Source: Chryseobacterium sp. SN22
GTDB lineage: Bacteria; Bacteroidota; Bacteroidia; Flavobacteriales; Weeksellaceae
Direction of reading: 5' to 3'
DNA length: 64,000 bases
Assembly (NCBI RefSeq): GCF_008329705.1
Contig: NZ_VTSX01000012.1
Coordinates: forward strand, 1 to 64,000
In this document: positions 34,791 to 45,803 of the stretch, in pieces
How positions within the stretch are numbered: position 1 is the stretch's first letter
How the letters are laid out: each line of letters opens with the position of its first letter
The notes under the pieces: model-generated
What the model was told of the DNA's origin: nothing
Seen by the model: the letters and a program-made list of their open reading frames with translations, nothing else
Databases searched by the model: none
Position numbers and translations under genes: made by a program

Positions 34791-35222
34791 CTATTTCGGA
34801 TATTCTTCATTATAATTCACCATCCAATGAGTACCGTATTTATCCCTGAAGCTTCCGAAATAATCGCCCCAAAACTGGTCTTCGATCGGCATTTCAATGT
34901 CCCCGCCTTCCGAAAGCCCTTTAAAAAGCCGGTCGGCCTCTTCTCTTGATTCCGGGAAAATTGAAACGTAGTTGTTGTTTCCAACCGTAAGCGTCTGTCC
35001 GAAGCCCGGAACAATATCGGAAGCCATCAGAAGGTCTTTTCCAACCGGAAGGGCAATATGCATCACCCGTTTCTTTTCTTCATCAGACAGATGTTCGGTT
35101 CCGGGAGCATTTCCCATTCTGTAAATTTCTCCCAGGAATTCACCACCGAAAACCGATCTGTAAAAGTTGAACGCTTCTTCTGCCTGCCCGTCAAAATTTA
35201 AGTAAGAATTTAATTTAGCCAT
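34791..35222 (-). CDS. VOC (PhnB-like) protein
   Basis: 143 residues: LNSYLNFDGQAEEAFNFYRS near the N-terminus, EKKRVMHIALPVGKDLLMAS in the middle, and WGDYFGSFRDKYGTHWMVNY at the end, a full PhnB-like domain. Many relatives are annotated as 3-demethylubiquinone methyltransferases, but that label is unreliable. It lies 79 bp upstream of SRPBCC 3. Confidence 0.85.
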   Translation of the reverse strand: MAKLNSYLNFDGQAEEAFNFYRSVFGGEFLGEIYRMGNAPGTEHLSDEEKKRVMHIALPVGKDLLMASDIVPGFGQTLTVGNNNYVSIFPESREEADRLFKGLSEGGDIEMPIEDQFWGDYFGSFRDKYGTHWMVNYNEEYPK

Positions 35223-35415
35223 GTGTTTGATGTTATGATTGATAAAGTATATGTGAATATGTAAAGAAAATATTTATATCACTTTCCTACGGTCAGCTGA
35301 TAACTGAAAAGTCCCTGAATAAATATTCCGGTTCACTATAAAAATAAATACCTACTTTTATTCATTTATACCAGTGACTGATTCAGCTGCAATCTTTTAA
35401 TTGACCCGCAGAATT

Positions 35416-35826
35416 TTAAAGATGTTCGGGCATTTGAGTAGGATCAGCAAAAATAACATTCCATCCATGCCCGTTGATGTCCCAGAAAGAATTCTGATAC
35501 ATCCAGCCATGATCCTGCGGCTCTTCATGCTGCGTTGCGCCGTTTTCAATTGCTGCATTCACTACCTGATCCACTTCTTCACGGCTGTTCAGGCCGACGG
35601 CAACCAATACCTGCGTGGTATCGCCTTTCGGAACCGGCCTTTCGGAAAAGGTCTGAAAATAATCTTCGGTAAGGAACATTACATAGATATGGTCTCCCAT
35701 GATAATGCATACGGCATTTTCATCCGAGATCTGATCATTGGCAGAAAATCCGATATTCGTCCAGAATGTTCTGGTCTGCTCAATATTTTTTACGGGAAGA
35801 TTTACATAGATCCGGTTCGCTTTCAT
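35416..35826 (-). CDS. VOC/glyoxalase-like protein
   Basis: 136 residues. N-terminal strand IYVNLPVKNIEQTRTFWTNI and C-terminal DHGWMYQNSFWDINGHGWNV fit a single glyoxalase/bleomycin-resistance module. It is the first of the small binding-fold genes after the Crp/Fnr regulator. Substrate unknown. Confidence 0.82.
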   Translation of the reverse strand: MKANRIYVNLPVKNIEQTRTFWTNIGFSANDQISDENAVCIIMGDHIYVMFLTEDYFQTFSERPVPKGDTTQVLVAVGLNSREEVDQVVNAAIENGATQHEEPQDHGWMYQNSFWDINGHGWNVIFADPTQMPEHL

Positions 35827-35905
35827 AGGATCATTTTTAAGGTTACAATTTTAACCAAAATTACCGTATTGTCATGAAAGCCTGCTTGCCATAAGACAAG
35901 AATTC

Positions 35906-36490
35906 CTATTCTGGATGCGAAACAAGTTCCTTCCGGATCCGGCTTAAAGAGGTATCCGTTACGCCCAGGTAGGAAGCAATCTGCTTCAGGGGTGCCCACC
36001 TTACCACCTGGGGTTTCTGCTCCAGAAGATTTAGGTATCGTCTAGTCGCAGAAAGGGTAAACATTTCGGCCGAACGCTGCTTGTAAGCGAAAAGCTGCTG
36101 CGACATCCATGCCCTTCCCCACTCCCTGAGGTTCGGAATCTTATGGAAAAGCTCCTGAAAATTGTCAAAGCTTAGCTTCATGCACTCGCAATCGGTGATG
36201 CAGACAATATTTTCCTGTGTGGGAATCCGCTGAAATAAGGAGGACACTTCAATAACGATCTCGTTGTCTGCAAAAAAGTGGGTGGTTACTTCGTTACCGT
36301 TGAAGTCAGTGACAAATGAGCGGGCCAGCCCTTTTTCGAGGATGTAATATTCGTTGGCAGTCTTTCCCTCCTGTAAAATAATATCTCCTTTCCGGAAGCT
36401 TACTTTTTCATGGGCCTCGAATATCTCGTCAAGTTCTTCTTTCAGAAAGAACGGAAAATCATAGCAGATTTCCAGGGATGTCTTGCTCAT
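35906..36490 (-). CDS. Crp/Fnr-family transcriptional regulator
   Basis: 194 residues. The N-terminal cNMP-binding domain (SFRKGDIILQEGKTANEYYI, then EKGLARSFV) and a C-terminal helix-turn-helix (APLKQIASYLGVTDTSLSRI) are both recognisable. It is the first gene of the leftward SRPBCC/VOC/SDR run and is a plausible local regulator. No Fe-S Cys cluster is seen. The signal it senses is unknown. Confidence 0.88.
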   Translation of the reverse strand: MSKTSLEICYDFPFFLKEELDEIFEAHEKVSFRKGDIILQEGKTANEYYILEKGLARSFVTDFNGNEVTTHFFADNEIVIEVSSLFQRIPTQENIVCITDCECMKLSFDNFQELFHKIPNLREWGRAWMSQQLFAYKQRSAEMFTLSATRRYLNLLEQKPQVVRWAPLKQIASYLGVTDTSLSRIRKELVSHPE

Positions 36491-36635
36491 CGGTCAGTGG
36501 TTTTCAGGTTTTAAAAATAAAATTTTATTTTAACATACTGAAAGTTTTTTTAACGCCAGGTATAGGATTAATGATCGCATAAAAATTATGGAGATCACGA
36601 AGTTTGTTATCTGATTTAAATTTTTAAAAGCAATC

Positions 36636-37847
36636 CTAAAATAAAGAAAGCTGGATCGGTTTGGGAGGTGATGGTTTCTGCGCATCCCCGAAAACAGTTT
36701 TTCCACCGAAGCGCCAGGAGTTCTGCCGCTCTTCTTCAATCACCTCCTGGATATCGAAATCCGGGGTAAAATCTTTTTCCGTTGCTTCAATGATCTGGTG
36801 AAGCTTGTTTAGGGTTCTCAGTTTATCCGAATTCCCCAATTTGGATTTTTCAATTCCGGACCTGATGATCTGCAGGCTTTCGTCATACACTTTTGTAGGA
36901 ACCGGAAAAGGGTGACCGTCTTTGCCGCCGTGTGCAAAGGAAAACCTTGCCGGATCTTTAAATCTTGAGGGCGCACCGTGAATCACTTCACTCACCAAAG
37001 CCAGCGACTGCATGGTGCGCGGTCCTACCCCTTTCAGCATCAGCAGGTCTTCGAAGTTTTGCGGCTGCTGCTCCCGGGTGACATATAAAAGTGCTCCGAG
37101 ACGCTTCAGATCCACATCCGAAGCCCGGACCTCATGGTGGTTGGGAAGAATCAGCCTTGAGAAATCGCTCATGATTTCTGCAGAATCGGTATGGGAAATT
37201 TCCAGGATGCCTTTACGGTTATCCGAAGCTTCAGCATCGGTTAAATTAAGGATTTTTCCTCTTGAAATCCCATTGATTCCGGTATGAGGTTCTTTCACAA
37301 AAGAAGTAATATTTTCAGAATGCCAGTGGTAACGCCTGGCGGTGCCGTCGGATTCATGCATGCCCTGCTGCACCACGCTCCAGTTTCCGTTGTCCGAAAG
37401 AATAAAGTTGTGAAGGTACAGCTGGTAGCCATCCTGAATAGCGGTATTATCCACCTTTGCAGAAAGCTTGCTGGCTTTTACCAGCTTGTTTCCGTCCAGT
37501 CCGGTTTTATCGGCAATCTGAAGCAGCTCGGAAGGCGTTTCGCGTGAAAATTTCCCTTTTCCACCACAAATATACAATCCCAGAGACTGCGAATTGGGAT
37601 TGATCGAACGTTTCAAAGCTCCCATCACGGAAGTGGTAATTCCCGAAGAATGCCAGTCCATCCCCATTACTGCACCGAAGCTCTGGAACCAGAACGGATC
37701 TGCCAGCCGGCGGAGCACTTCGTCCTTACCGTAATCCATCAAAATCACTTCCACAATAGAAAGCCCGAGCACCGACATGCGTTCGTACAGCCACGGCGGT
37801 ACTTTGCCATAGTGAAGCGGTAAATCTGCAGTTCCGGAACGTTTCAT
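36636..37847 (-). CDS. DUF763 domain protein
   Basis: 403 residues from the ATG at 37847, which gives the family start MKRSGTADLPLHYGKVPPWL; an ATG 17 codons further upstream (37898) is possible because the CATATTTG promoter-like element at 37924-37931 fits it better. Further blocks (VEVILMDYGKDEVLRRLADP, then YQLYLHNFILSDNG, then ALVSEVIHGAPSRFKDPARF) cover the whole protein. The family is described as associated with archaeal/bacterial DNA-related contexts but the biochemical activity is not established. It is a single gene. Confidence 0.85.
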   Translation of the reverse strand: MKRSGTADLPLHYGKVPPWLYERMSVLGLSIVEVILMDYGKDEVLRRLADPFWFQSFGAVMGMDWHSSGITTSVMGALKRSINPNSQSLGLYICGGKGKFSRETPSELLQIADKTGLDGNKLVKASKLSAKVDNTAIQDGYQLYLHNFILSDNGNWSVVQQGMHESDGTARRYHWHSENITSFVKEPHTGINGISRGKILNLTDAEASDNRKGILEISHTDSAEIMSDFSRLILPNHHEVRASDVDLKRLGALLYVTREQQPQNFEDLLMLKGVGPRTMQSLALVSEVIHGAPSRFKDPARFSFAHGGKDGHPFPVPTKVYDESLQIIRSGIEKSKLGNSDKLRTLNKLHQIIEATEKDFTPDFDIQEVIEEERQNSWRFGGKTVFGDAQKPSPPKPIQLSLF

Positions 37848-37898
37848 CCGGTAAAGGTAAGGGGAATCTTTGTATTTTTTATTGCTTTGAATCAGCAT

Positions 37899-38202
37899 GT
37901 CGCGTTCAAAACTTTTTTATTAACAAATATGTATCTTATAATTAAACGGAGCTCCCGGAAACTGTATTAAAGTTTTTAGCACATAAGAAATCAGGAAGAG
38001 GCTATTATTGAAAACAGGAAGAACACATGAGAATAAAAATCGAAGATTTTTAATAGGTACAATCATCTGTGAAAATCTGCGTCAATCTGTGGTATAAAAT
38101 TAACCAGGATCCCGGTGACTGAGCGGAGCCGAAGCCACGCAATCAGCCGTGCGATCCGTAGTTTAAAATCTAACTCTAATTATTAAATACAAAGCGTAAA
38201 AA
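37899..38202. other. Gene-free interval with a composite repeat
   Basis: No supportable gene. It contains tctgtgaaaatctgcgtc / aatctgtggt (38067-38095), a second half of the CAGATTTTCACAGAT family, then a GTGGCT palindrome (38112-38138) in the opposite orientation. Confidence 0.5.
38112..38138. repeat. GGTGGCT...AGCCACC palindromic repeat, copy 7
   Basis: The copy reads ccggtgactgagcggagcc then gaagccac, inverted relative to copies 5, 6 and 8; one arm base is changed. Confidence 0.5.
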
Positions 38203-38228
38203 AGCCCTGCAAAATTATTTACAGGGCT
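38198..38228 (-). terminator. Intrinsic terminator after tpx
   Basis: A 7-bp stem (38203-38209 with 38222-38228) is followed on the minus strand by six U. Confidence 0.7.
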
Positions 38229-38247
38229 CCTAACTTTTATTATTGAA

Positions 38248-38748
38248 TTATCTTACAGCAGATAATGCCGCTTCGTAATTAGGCTGGTCTGCAATTTCGG
38301 AAACCTGCTGCGTGTACACCACTTTGTTGTTTTCATCCGCTACGATCACCGCACGGCTAAGAAGTCCTTTAAATACGGAATCCGCGATGGTCACTTCATA
38401 ATCGTCTCCGAAGCTGCCTCTGAAATCCGAAAGCGTCTCTACGTTATCCAGCCCTTCAGCTGCACAGAATCTTCCCAATGCAAATGGAAGATCTTTAGAA
38501 ACATTGATGACCACCGTATTGTCCAAAGCAGATGCTTTTTCGTTAAACTCTCTTGCAGAAGCTGCACACACCGGGGTATCAACACTCGGGAAAATATTGA
38601 AAATTTTCTTTTTGCCTTCAAAATTTTCAAGCGTCTTTACATTCAGTCCGGAATCAACCAGCGCAAAATCCCTGATGGTTGTACCTACTGCCGGAAGCGT
38701 TCCTATGGTATGTACTTCATTTCCTTTTAAAGTGATTGTCGTTGCCAT
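38248..38748 (-). CDS. tpx: Thiol peroxidase (cytoplasmic)
   Basis: 166 residues, atypical 2-Cys peroxiredoxin of the Tpx type. Peroxidatic Cys lies in FPSVDTPVCAASAREFNE and the resolving Cys in DLPFALGRFCAAEGLDNV. There is no signal peptide, so it acts in the cytoplasm, reducing lipid and other hydroperoxides with thioredoxin. The window has a second, exported paralogue at 56108. It is monocistronic with its own terminator. Confidence 0.95.
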   Translation of the reverse strand: MATTITLKGNEVHTIGTLPAVGTTIRDFALVDSGLNVKTLENFEGKKKIFNIFPSVDTPVCAASAREFNEKASALDNTVVINVSKDLPFALGRFCAAEGLDNVETLSDFRGSFGDDYEVTIADSVFKGLLSRAVIVADENNKVVYTQQVSEIADQPNYEAALSAVR

Positions 38749-38955
38749 AAATTTATTTTTTTAATGTTTCAAATTTAGTTAAAATATAAAAGATAATTTC
38801 ATATTTCTCAACTTATATAACCAGACACAATGGGATTTATTTAATAATTAACATTGCTCATTAAACTTAAGAATAAATTAAACCATTGTCAATTAATCCT
38901 GACTTAAAACAACAAAATTTAAAACAAAAAATCTTTTTCTTAAAAGGAAATTATC

Positions 38956-38963
38956 TATATTCG
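38956..38963 (+). promoter_or_regulatory. -7-like element for the surface-protein pair
   Basis: TATATTCG, one mismatch to TAnnTTTG, lies 24 bp before the ATG at 38988. Confidence 0.3.
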
Positions 38964-38987
38964 CAGACCTAAAAAAATTGTTTAACC

Positions 38988-39440
38988 ATGAAAAAGAAAA
39001 TTACTTTGCTTTTGTTCGGGGTTCCTTTCTTCGGATTTGCACAGTCAGCGATCGGGAGCATCAATTCCGGGGCGGTTTCTGCAAACGGCTTTAGCCATTC
39101 GGTGGGAGAAATTTATGTAATCCCTACAGATCCCGATCAGACGAGTTCCGGTACGATGGGAATGTTTTACCAGTCCGTTCTTCAGGTGTTGGGCGTTTCC
39201 GAACTTGAGAAGGACAACGTTAAGATCTATCCGAATCCAACCGCTGATTTTATTTACGTTAAATTAAGCTCAAAATCCAAGATTGAAGGCGCTGAAATCT
39301 ATGACCTGTCCGGAAAACTGGTTCTCAGAACCAAACTGGAATCCGAACAGCTGGACCTAAGATCGCTCCCGCAGGGCGTTTATATGATCGTCTTCAAAAA
39401 TTCCGACCTCAAACCCATTAAAATTATCAAAAAACCTTAA
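38988..39440 (+). CDS. T9SS-sorted small surface/secreted protein
   Basis: 150 residues with a signal peptide (MKKKITLLLFGVPFFGFAQ). The C-terminus (VKIYPNPTADFIYVKLSSKS ... IYDLSGKLVLRTKL ... LPQGVYMIVFKN) is a type A T9SS sorting domain, so the protein crosses the outer membrane by the type IX system and is attached or released. The short mature region carries no recognised activity. It is 12 bp upstream of the next gene; the two may form a unit. Confidence 0.88.
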   Translation: MKKKITLLLFGVPFFGFAQSAIGSINSGAVSANGFSHSVGEIYVIPTDPDQTSSGTMGMFYQSVLQVLGVSELEKDNVKIYPNPTADFIYVKLSSKSKIEGAEIYDLSGKLVLRTKLESEQLDLRSLPQGVYMIVFKNSDLKPIKIIKKP

Positions 39441-39452
39441 AAAACTAATTAC

Positions 39453-40586
39453 ATGAAAAAATTATACGCTACGATCGGATTATTCCTTGCTTCTTTAGTG
39501 AGCGCGCAGGTGCCACAGGCTTTCAGCTACCAGACCATTGCTTTCAATGCTGCCGGAGCGCCGATTGCCAACGGAAATGTATCTTTCAGAATCAGCATTC
39601 TGGATAACTCTGCAACAGGAACCGTTTTATATACCGAAACACAAACCAAAACCACCAATGCCAAAGGATTGGTGAATTTAAATATTGGCCAGGGAACCGC
39701 TGCTACCGGAAACTTCGGGGGCATCAACTGGGGAACCAATACCAAATTCGTTAAAGTCGAAATGGATCCGGCAGGAGGTTCCAATTATACCAATGTTGGG
39801 GTGAATCAACTGATGAGTGTGCCTTACTCACAGGTGAGTAAGACGGTGGTGACCGGCGCAGGACAGGGAATTACTCTTACCGCCCCAAATGGGACGGCCT
39901 ATACTTTGGGCGTTGATAATTCAGGAGCTTTAAGCTTGCCAACGACTTCAGGATCCGGCAGTTCAATTCCGGTTAATTTATATTTTTACGGTTCTTATAA
40001 TAATTTCAATGCCAGCGGAGCAGAATTACTGAGAAATATTTCAGGGAATATAAAAATGGGTTATAAATATCTCCCTGCTAATACACAATTCAAATTTATT
40101 GCAGCACAGAATTCATCTGCACAGGTATATGGATCAGGAACTCAAAGTACGGTGATAGCTAACGGAGCCAATCTGAATATTTCTTCTAACGGATTTTACA
40201 GAATTCATGTTGCTGATTATGGGACATCTGTTAATGTATTTACTGTAAATATTAATCCATCTATCAATTTAAATTATAGCGGTAACAGTAGCAGTAATCT
40301 TCCACAAATCTCTGCTACAATGTATAATGCATCAACCAATAAATTTACAATCAATTTAACTGGTGTAACTTCTGCAAATTTTTCAGGATTTAAAATAGAC
40401 TTACCTAGTGGTAATAGTAGTAACAACTATCCGGAAACATTAGGTGATAACTTAAGTGATGCCAGTTTTGATATAGATGGAGCTAACATTATGATACCAA
40501 ATTTAACTTCTACTCCAAAAAATTTCAAGATTGAGTTTAGTATTAATTTTGATGCATCCGGGACGTATACGATTACCCAGATCTAA
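39453..40586 (+). CDS. Exported two-part protein with SusE/F-like C-terminal region
   Basis: 377 residues with a signal peptide (MKKLYATIGLFLASLVSA). The N-terminal part (QAFSYQTIAFNAAGAPIANG, then VSFRISILDNSATGTVLYTE) is a repeat-like beta domain found in Bacteroidota surface proteins. From about residue 165 the sequence becomes Asn/Ser-rich and AT-rich (VNLYFYGSYNNFNASGAELL) and resembles SusE/SusF carbohydrate-binding regions. It ends without a T9SS tail. The shift in composition suggests two parts of different origin (see findings). Followed by a terminator. Confidence 0.65.
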   Translation: MKKLYATIGLFLASLVSAQVPQAFSYQTIAFNAAGAPIANGNVSFRISILDNSATGTVLYTETQTKTTNAKGLVNLNIGQGTAATGNFGGINWGTNTKFVKVEMDPAGGSNYTNVGVNQLMSVPYSQVSKTVVTGAGQGITLTAPNGTAYTLGVDNSGALSLPTTSGSGSSIPVNLYFYGSYNNFNASGAELLRNISGNIKMGYKYLPANTQFKFIAAQNSSAQVYGSGTQSTVIANGANLNISSNGFYRIHVADYGTSVNVFTVNINPSINLNYSGNSSSNLPQISATMYNASTNKFTINLTGVTSANFSGFKIDLPSGNSSNNYPETLGDNLSDASFDIDGANIMIPNLTSTPKNFKIEFSINFDASGTYTITQI

Positions 40587-40590
40587 ATCT

Positions 40591-40614
40591 AAGAGGCACC
40601 CGCCTCTTTTTTTA
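40591..40614 (+). terminator. Intrinsic terminator after the SusE/F-like gene
   Basis: A 6-bp G/C-rich stem (40592-40597 with 40602-40607, loop ACCC) followed by a long U-run. Confidence 0.75.
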
Positions 40615-40646
40615 TGCAAAATATCCAAATAAACAATCATAATCAC

Positions 40647-40654
40647 TAAATTTG
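40647..40654 (+). promoter_or_regulatory. -7 element for icd
   Basis: TAAATTTG, an exact TAnnTTTG match, 38 bp before the icd start codon. Confidence 0.45.
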
Positions 40655-40664
40655 TGTGTCTTAA

Positions 40665-42911
<2,247 letters not shown>

Positions 42912-42934
42912 TTTCCTGTTCTTGTTATAAATAG

Positions 42935-42960
42935 AAGCTCCTTTTTAAGGGGCTTTTTTG
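42935..42960 (+). terminator. Intrinsic terminator after icd
   Basis: A 7-bp stem (42935-42941 with 42949-42955, one G-U) then TTTTTTG. Confidence 0.75.
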
Positions 42961-43055
42961 TTTGTTTCGGCAAAGTGCTTTTATTTGAAATGTCTTTATT
43001 AAATTTTAAATGAGCAGCTTACTCATTATCATTCTAGCAGCCAATTACACATTCT

Positions 43056-43088
43056 GTTTTGTCGTTCCTTCAGGGAATCCAATATAGT
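43056..43088. repeat. CCCTACGGGATGACAAA repeat, inverted copy
   Basis: The copy reads gttttgtcgttccttcag then ggaatccaatatagt; on the other strand this parallels 26388-26430 (ACTATATTG, then GACAAAAC). Confidence 0.45.
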
Positions 43089-43155
43089 TTAACAATAAGT
43101 CCGGAATCCGCGTCTGGATTCTTATGAACCGCAGAGGTTTCCCGTATATGATGAT

Positions 43156-43181
43156 TTGGCTTCGACTCCGCTCAGCCACCA
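43156..43181. repeat. GGTGGCT...AGCCACC palindromic repeat, copy 8
   Basis: The copy reads ttggcttcgactccgctc then agccacca; preceded by atgatgatt as at 33945. Confidence 0.55.
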
Positions 43182-43354
43182 AATTACAACATAGAGTTTA
43201 TCATTAATTGAGTTGAATCTACAATTTCCCAAACAAACCCAAACATAATATGGGAAATTCAGCCCGGATGAGAAATAACAATTCCGTATGTAAAGTAAAA
43301 TCCGATTCCATCCGTCTTCATAAAAACAGATATCAACTTTTCAATTACTTATGC

Positions 43355-43385
43355 AATAAATCCTCCCGTCATAGGAGGATTTATT
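43355..43385. terminator. Hairpin beyond the MFS gene
   Basis: A 12-bp perfect stem (43355-43366 with 43374-43385) with a 7-nt loop. No U-run follows on either strand, so it may be an mRNA 3'-end stabiliser rather than a classical terminator. Confidence 0.45.
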
Positions 43386-43451
43386 ATTGAAAATGATATA
43401 GAAAATTTAAATAATCAAAGTTGAAATACAGGCTGAAGATAAATCATCATA

Positions 43452-44642
43452 CTAAACATGGGCCTTTCTCCATTTAATCATGGTTAGGATAAACAGTCCT
43501 AACAATCCCAGCACGAAGTATCCTTCCGCCACCTGCAGCTGGATTTGGGGCCGGATTACCGCTACAATACCGTAGCTTAGGGCAGAAGTAATGATAAAGG
43601 CAACCCCACCCGTAAGACCGCCGGCAATTCCGGCAGAATTCGGGAATCTACCGATGCAGTACGAGAAATAATTATTGAAAATAAATCCGGCCGTAACATG
43701 AATTAAGAAGGCAAAGGCCACCAGGCTGTAAATATTGTTGGAAAAATAAGACGCAATGAACATAACAATAATTAAAAACAGCTGGATAAAATTGGCATTG
43801 CGGATTTTCGGCAGAAAAGCTTTATTAATTAATGCTTTTCCTAAAAAACCGCCCGTCATCCAGGCAAACCCGAGGATCAGGGAAACATAGCCCGCCACGA
43901 CTTCGGAATACCCCATCTTGTGCTCAATGATAAAAGATCCGCACAGGTTGAAAAACATAATCATCGAATAGCTCAGTCCGCACATGATCATCCCGTAGAA
44001 AAAATCTTTGGCTTTGAACATAGAATTATACTCTTTGAGGAGGAATTCAAAGTGAAACGGATTGCGTTTCTTCAATGTTTCGCCTGAAAATACAAACTCC
44101 AAAATCAAAAGCAACAGGCTGTAGCCGGCCAGCATATAAAAATTCGACTGCCATCCGAAGCTTTTCTGAAGGTATCCTCCGATAAAAGGTGCAATAATAG
44201 GTCCTACCGACCAGACGATCGTCATGATGCTCAGGTAATGCTTACGCTCCTCCCCTTCATAGACATCCACGAAAAAAGCCCTTTTGGCGACCACGGCAAA
44301 GCCCGATAAAACACCCTGCAATATCCGCATTGCGTAGATCACAAAAATATTCTGGGTTGTTGCCGTAATCAGGAAAGAAGCCACGAACAAAGCCAGTGAA
44401 ACCATCGAAATCCGGTACCTTCCGAATGAATCCACAATGCTTCCCGCAAAAAACTGCGTCAGTCCATAGCTGATTAAAAATATGGATAATGTAAGCTGGA
44501 TGTTGCTTTCCGGCTGATGGAGTTCCGTGGCCATGCTCGGCATGGAAGGCAGGTAGATGTCCGTCGCAAGCCCGGACATCGGAATTACGGCAAAGGCCAG
44601 GATTGTCGCAATAAATTTATTTTTTTCTTTAAGTGTAACCAT
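43452..44642 (-). CDS. MFS drug-resistance transporter (Bcr/CflA type)
   Basis: 396 residues with 12 hydrophobic segments. The family signatures are visible: SGLATDIYLPSMPSMATELH at the N-terminus, and GLTQFFAGSIVDSFGRYRIS in loop 2-3. Proton-driven exporter of drugs or small toxic molecules. It is downstream of the aldo-keto reductase gene on the same strand; both lie beside an AraC regulator that probably controls them. Confidence 0.9.
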   Translation of the reverse strand: MVTLKEKNKFIATILAFAVIPMSGLATDIYLPSMPSMATELHQPESNIQLTLSIFLISYGLTQFFAGSIVDSFGRYRISMVSLALFVASFLITATTQNIFVIYAMRILQGVLSGFAVVAKRAFFVDVYEGEERKHYLSIMTIVWSVGPIIAPFIGGYLQKSFGWQSNFYMLAGYSLLLLILEFVFSGETLKKRNPFHFEFLLKEYNSMFKAKDFFYGMIMCGLSYSMIMFFNLCGSFIIEHKMGYSEVVAGYVSLILGFAWMTGGFLGKALINKAFLPKIRNANFIQLFLIIVMFIASYFSNNIYSLVAFAFLIHVTAGFIFNNYFSYCIGRFPNSAGIAGGLTGGVAFIITSALSYGIVAVIRPQIQLQVAEGYFVLGLLGLFILTMIKWRKAHV

Positions 44643-44713
44643 TGCTGTTGCTGAAAATTTTTATGGGAACTTCTAATCCCGGAAAAAGATCCGGGAACAG
44701 GTAAAATATTGTT

Positions 44714-45715
44714 TTAATTGTTAACCAACCGCATGGAACCCTCGCTGTATCTTTCTCCTACATTCGGGTATTTTTTCAGGATGGCATCGATGGTTTCCAG
44801 ATCGGATGAGGAAAGTCCGATGTCTGCAGCCGCAATATTCTCTTCCAGATACTGGATGCGCTTGGTTCCGGGAATCGGAATAATGTCTTCACCCTGATTC
44901 AGCACCCAGGCCAAGGCAAGCTGTGTTCCTTTTATACCCTTGGAAGCAGCAAATTCATTGATTTCTTTTGCTAAATTCCGGTTGTTTTCGAGATATGCTT
45001 CCTGGTAGCGTGGCAGCGACTTTCTGAAATCTTCATCCCCGAAATTCTGGGCTTCATTGATATTGGAAAATAATCCTCTTGCCAATGGGGAATAAGGAAC
45101 CAGCGTAATCCCTAATTCCCTGACGGTCGGTAAAATCTGCTGTTCGACATCTCTTGTCAGTAAAGAATATTCTGACTGTAATGCGGTAATCGGATGGATT
45201 TCGTTTGCCTTGCGGATAGATTCTGCGGAGGCTTCGGACAATCCCAGATATTTTACTTTTCCGGCCTGTACCAGGTCTGCCATTGCACCGACCGTTTCTT
45301 CAACCGGAATGTCGGGATCTATCCGATGCGCGTAATACAGGTCGATCTCATCAATGTTAAGCCGTTGCAGACTGAAGTCGACTGCCTTTTTGATCCATTC
45401 CGGCGACCCGTCAAAATAGGTTCCCGGAGCCCCGCTGTGCCCGGCTCTTCCGTCCTTGAACCTGAACCCGAATTTGGTGGCGATAAAGATTTTGTCGCGG
45501 TTCGGAACCAGTACCTTTGAAATCAGCTTTTCGTTTTCTCCGTTGGCGTACATGTCCGCCGTATCCCAGAAATTAATACCCAGATCCAGGGCTTTATGCA
45601 GGGTTTTGGTACTCTCCTGCTCGTCGGCAGGCCCATATGCAAAACTCATCCCCATACAGCCTAATCCGATGGCTGATAATTGTTTTCCTGTGTTTCCTAA
45701 TGTTCTGAATTTCAT
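44714..45715 (-). CDS. Aldo-keto reductase
   Basis: 333 residues, YajO/Tas-like NADPH-dependent AKR. The catalytic tetrad is intact: Asp in FWDTADMYANGENEKLIS, Tyr there, Lys in IFIATKFGF and His in DLYYAHRID. A fold-specific C-terminal NADP loop (IIPIPGTKRIQYLEENIAAA) is present. It reduces aldehydes; substrate unknown. Probably forms a unit with the MFS pump (71 bp downstream). Confidence 0.92.
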   Translation of the reverse strand: MKFRTLGNTGKQLSAIGLGCMGMSFAYGPADEQESTKTLHKALDLGINFWDTADMYANGENEKLISKVLVPNRDKIFIATKFGFRFKDGRAGHSGAPGTYFDGSPEWIKKAVDFSLQRLNIDEIDLYYAHRIDPDIPVEETVGAMADLVQAGKVKYLGLSEASAESIRKANEIHPITALQSEYSLLTRDVEQQILPTVRELGITLVPYSPLARGLFSNINEAQNFGDEDFRKSLPRYQEAYLENNRNLAKEINEFAASKGIKGTQLALAWVLNQGEDIIPIPGTKRIQYLEENIAAADIGLSSSDLETIDAILKKYPNVGERYSEGSMRLVNN

Positions 45716-45803
45716 AATCGCTTGTGATTTTAAATTGATGGTACAAAATTAGAACAGCCATCCATCAGTTTCAATATAGAATTCAAACAAAGAATTATAA
45801 AAT

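Larger units (their letters stand above)
42961..43354. other. Gene-free interval with repeats between icd and the MFS gene
   Basis: No supportable gene. It contains an inverted copy of the CCCTACGGGATGACAAA unit (43056-43088) and a GTGGCT palindrome (43156-43181) next to a variant of the CAGA...GATGAT join. Confidence 0.5.

Noticed and set aside
36530-36739. Short ORF overlapping the 3' end of the DUF763 gene
   Set aside because: No promoter or family similarity; it is out of frame with and covered by the DUF763 coding region.
43355-43385. A perfect 12-bp hairpin near the MFS gene as a CRISPR or riboswitch
   Set aside because: Single copy, no spacer array and no aptamer-like surroundings; treated as a 3'-end hairpin.
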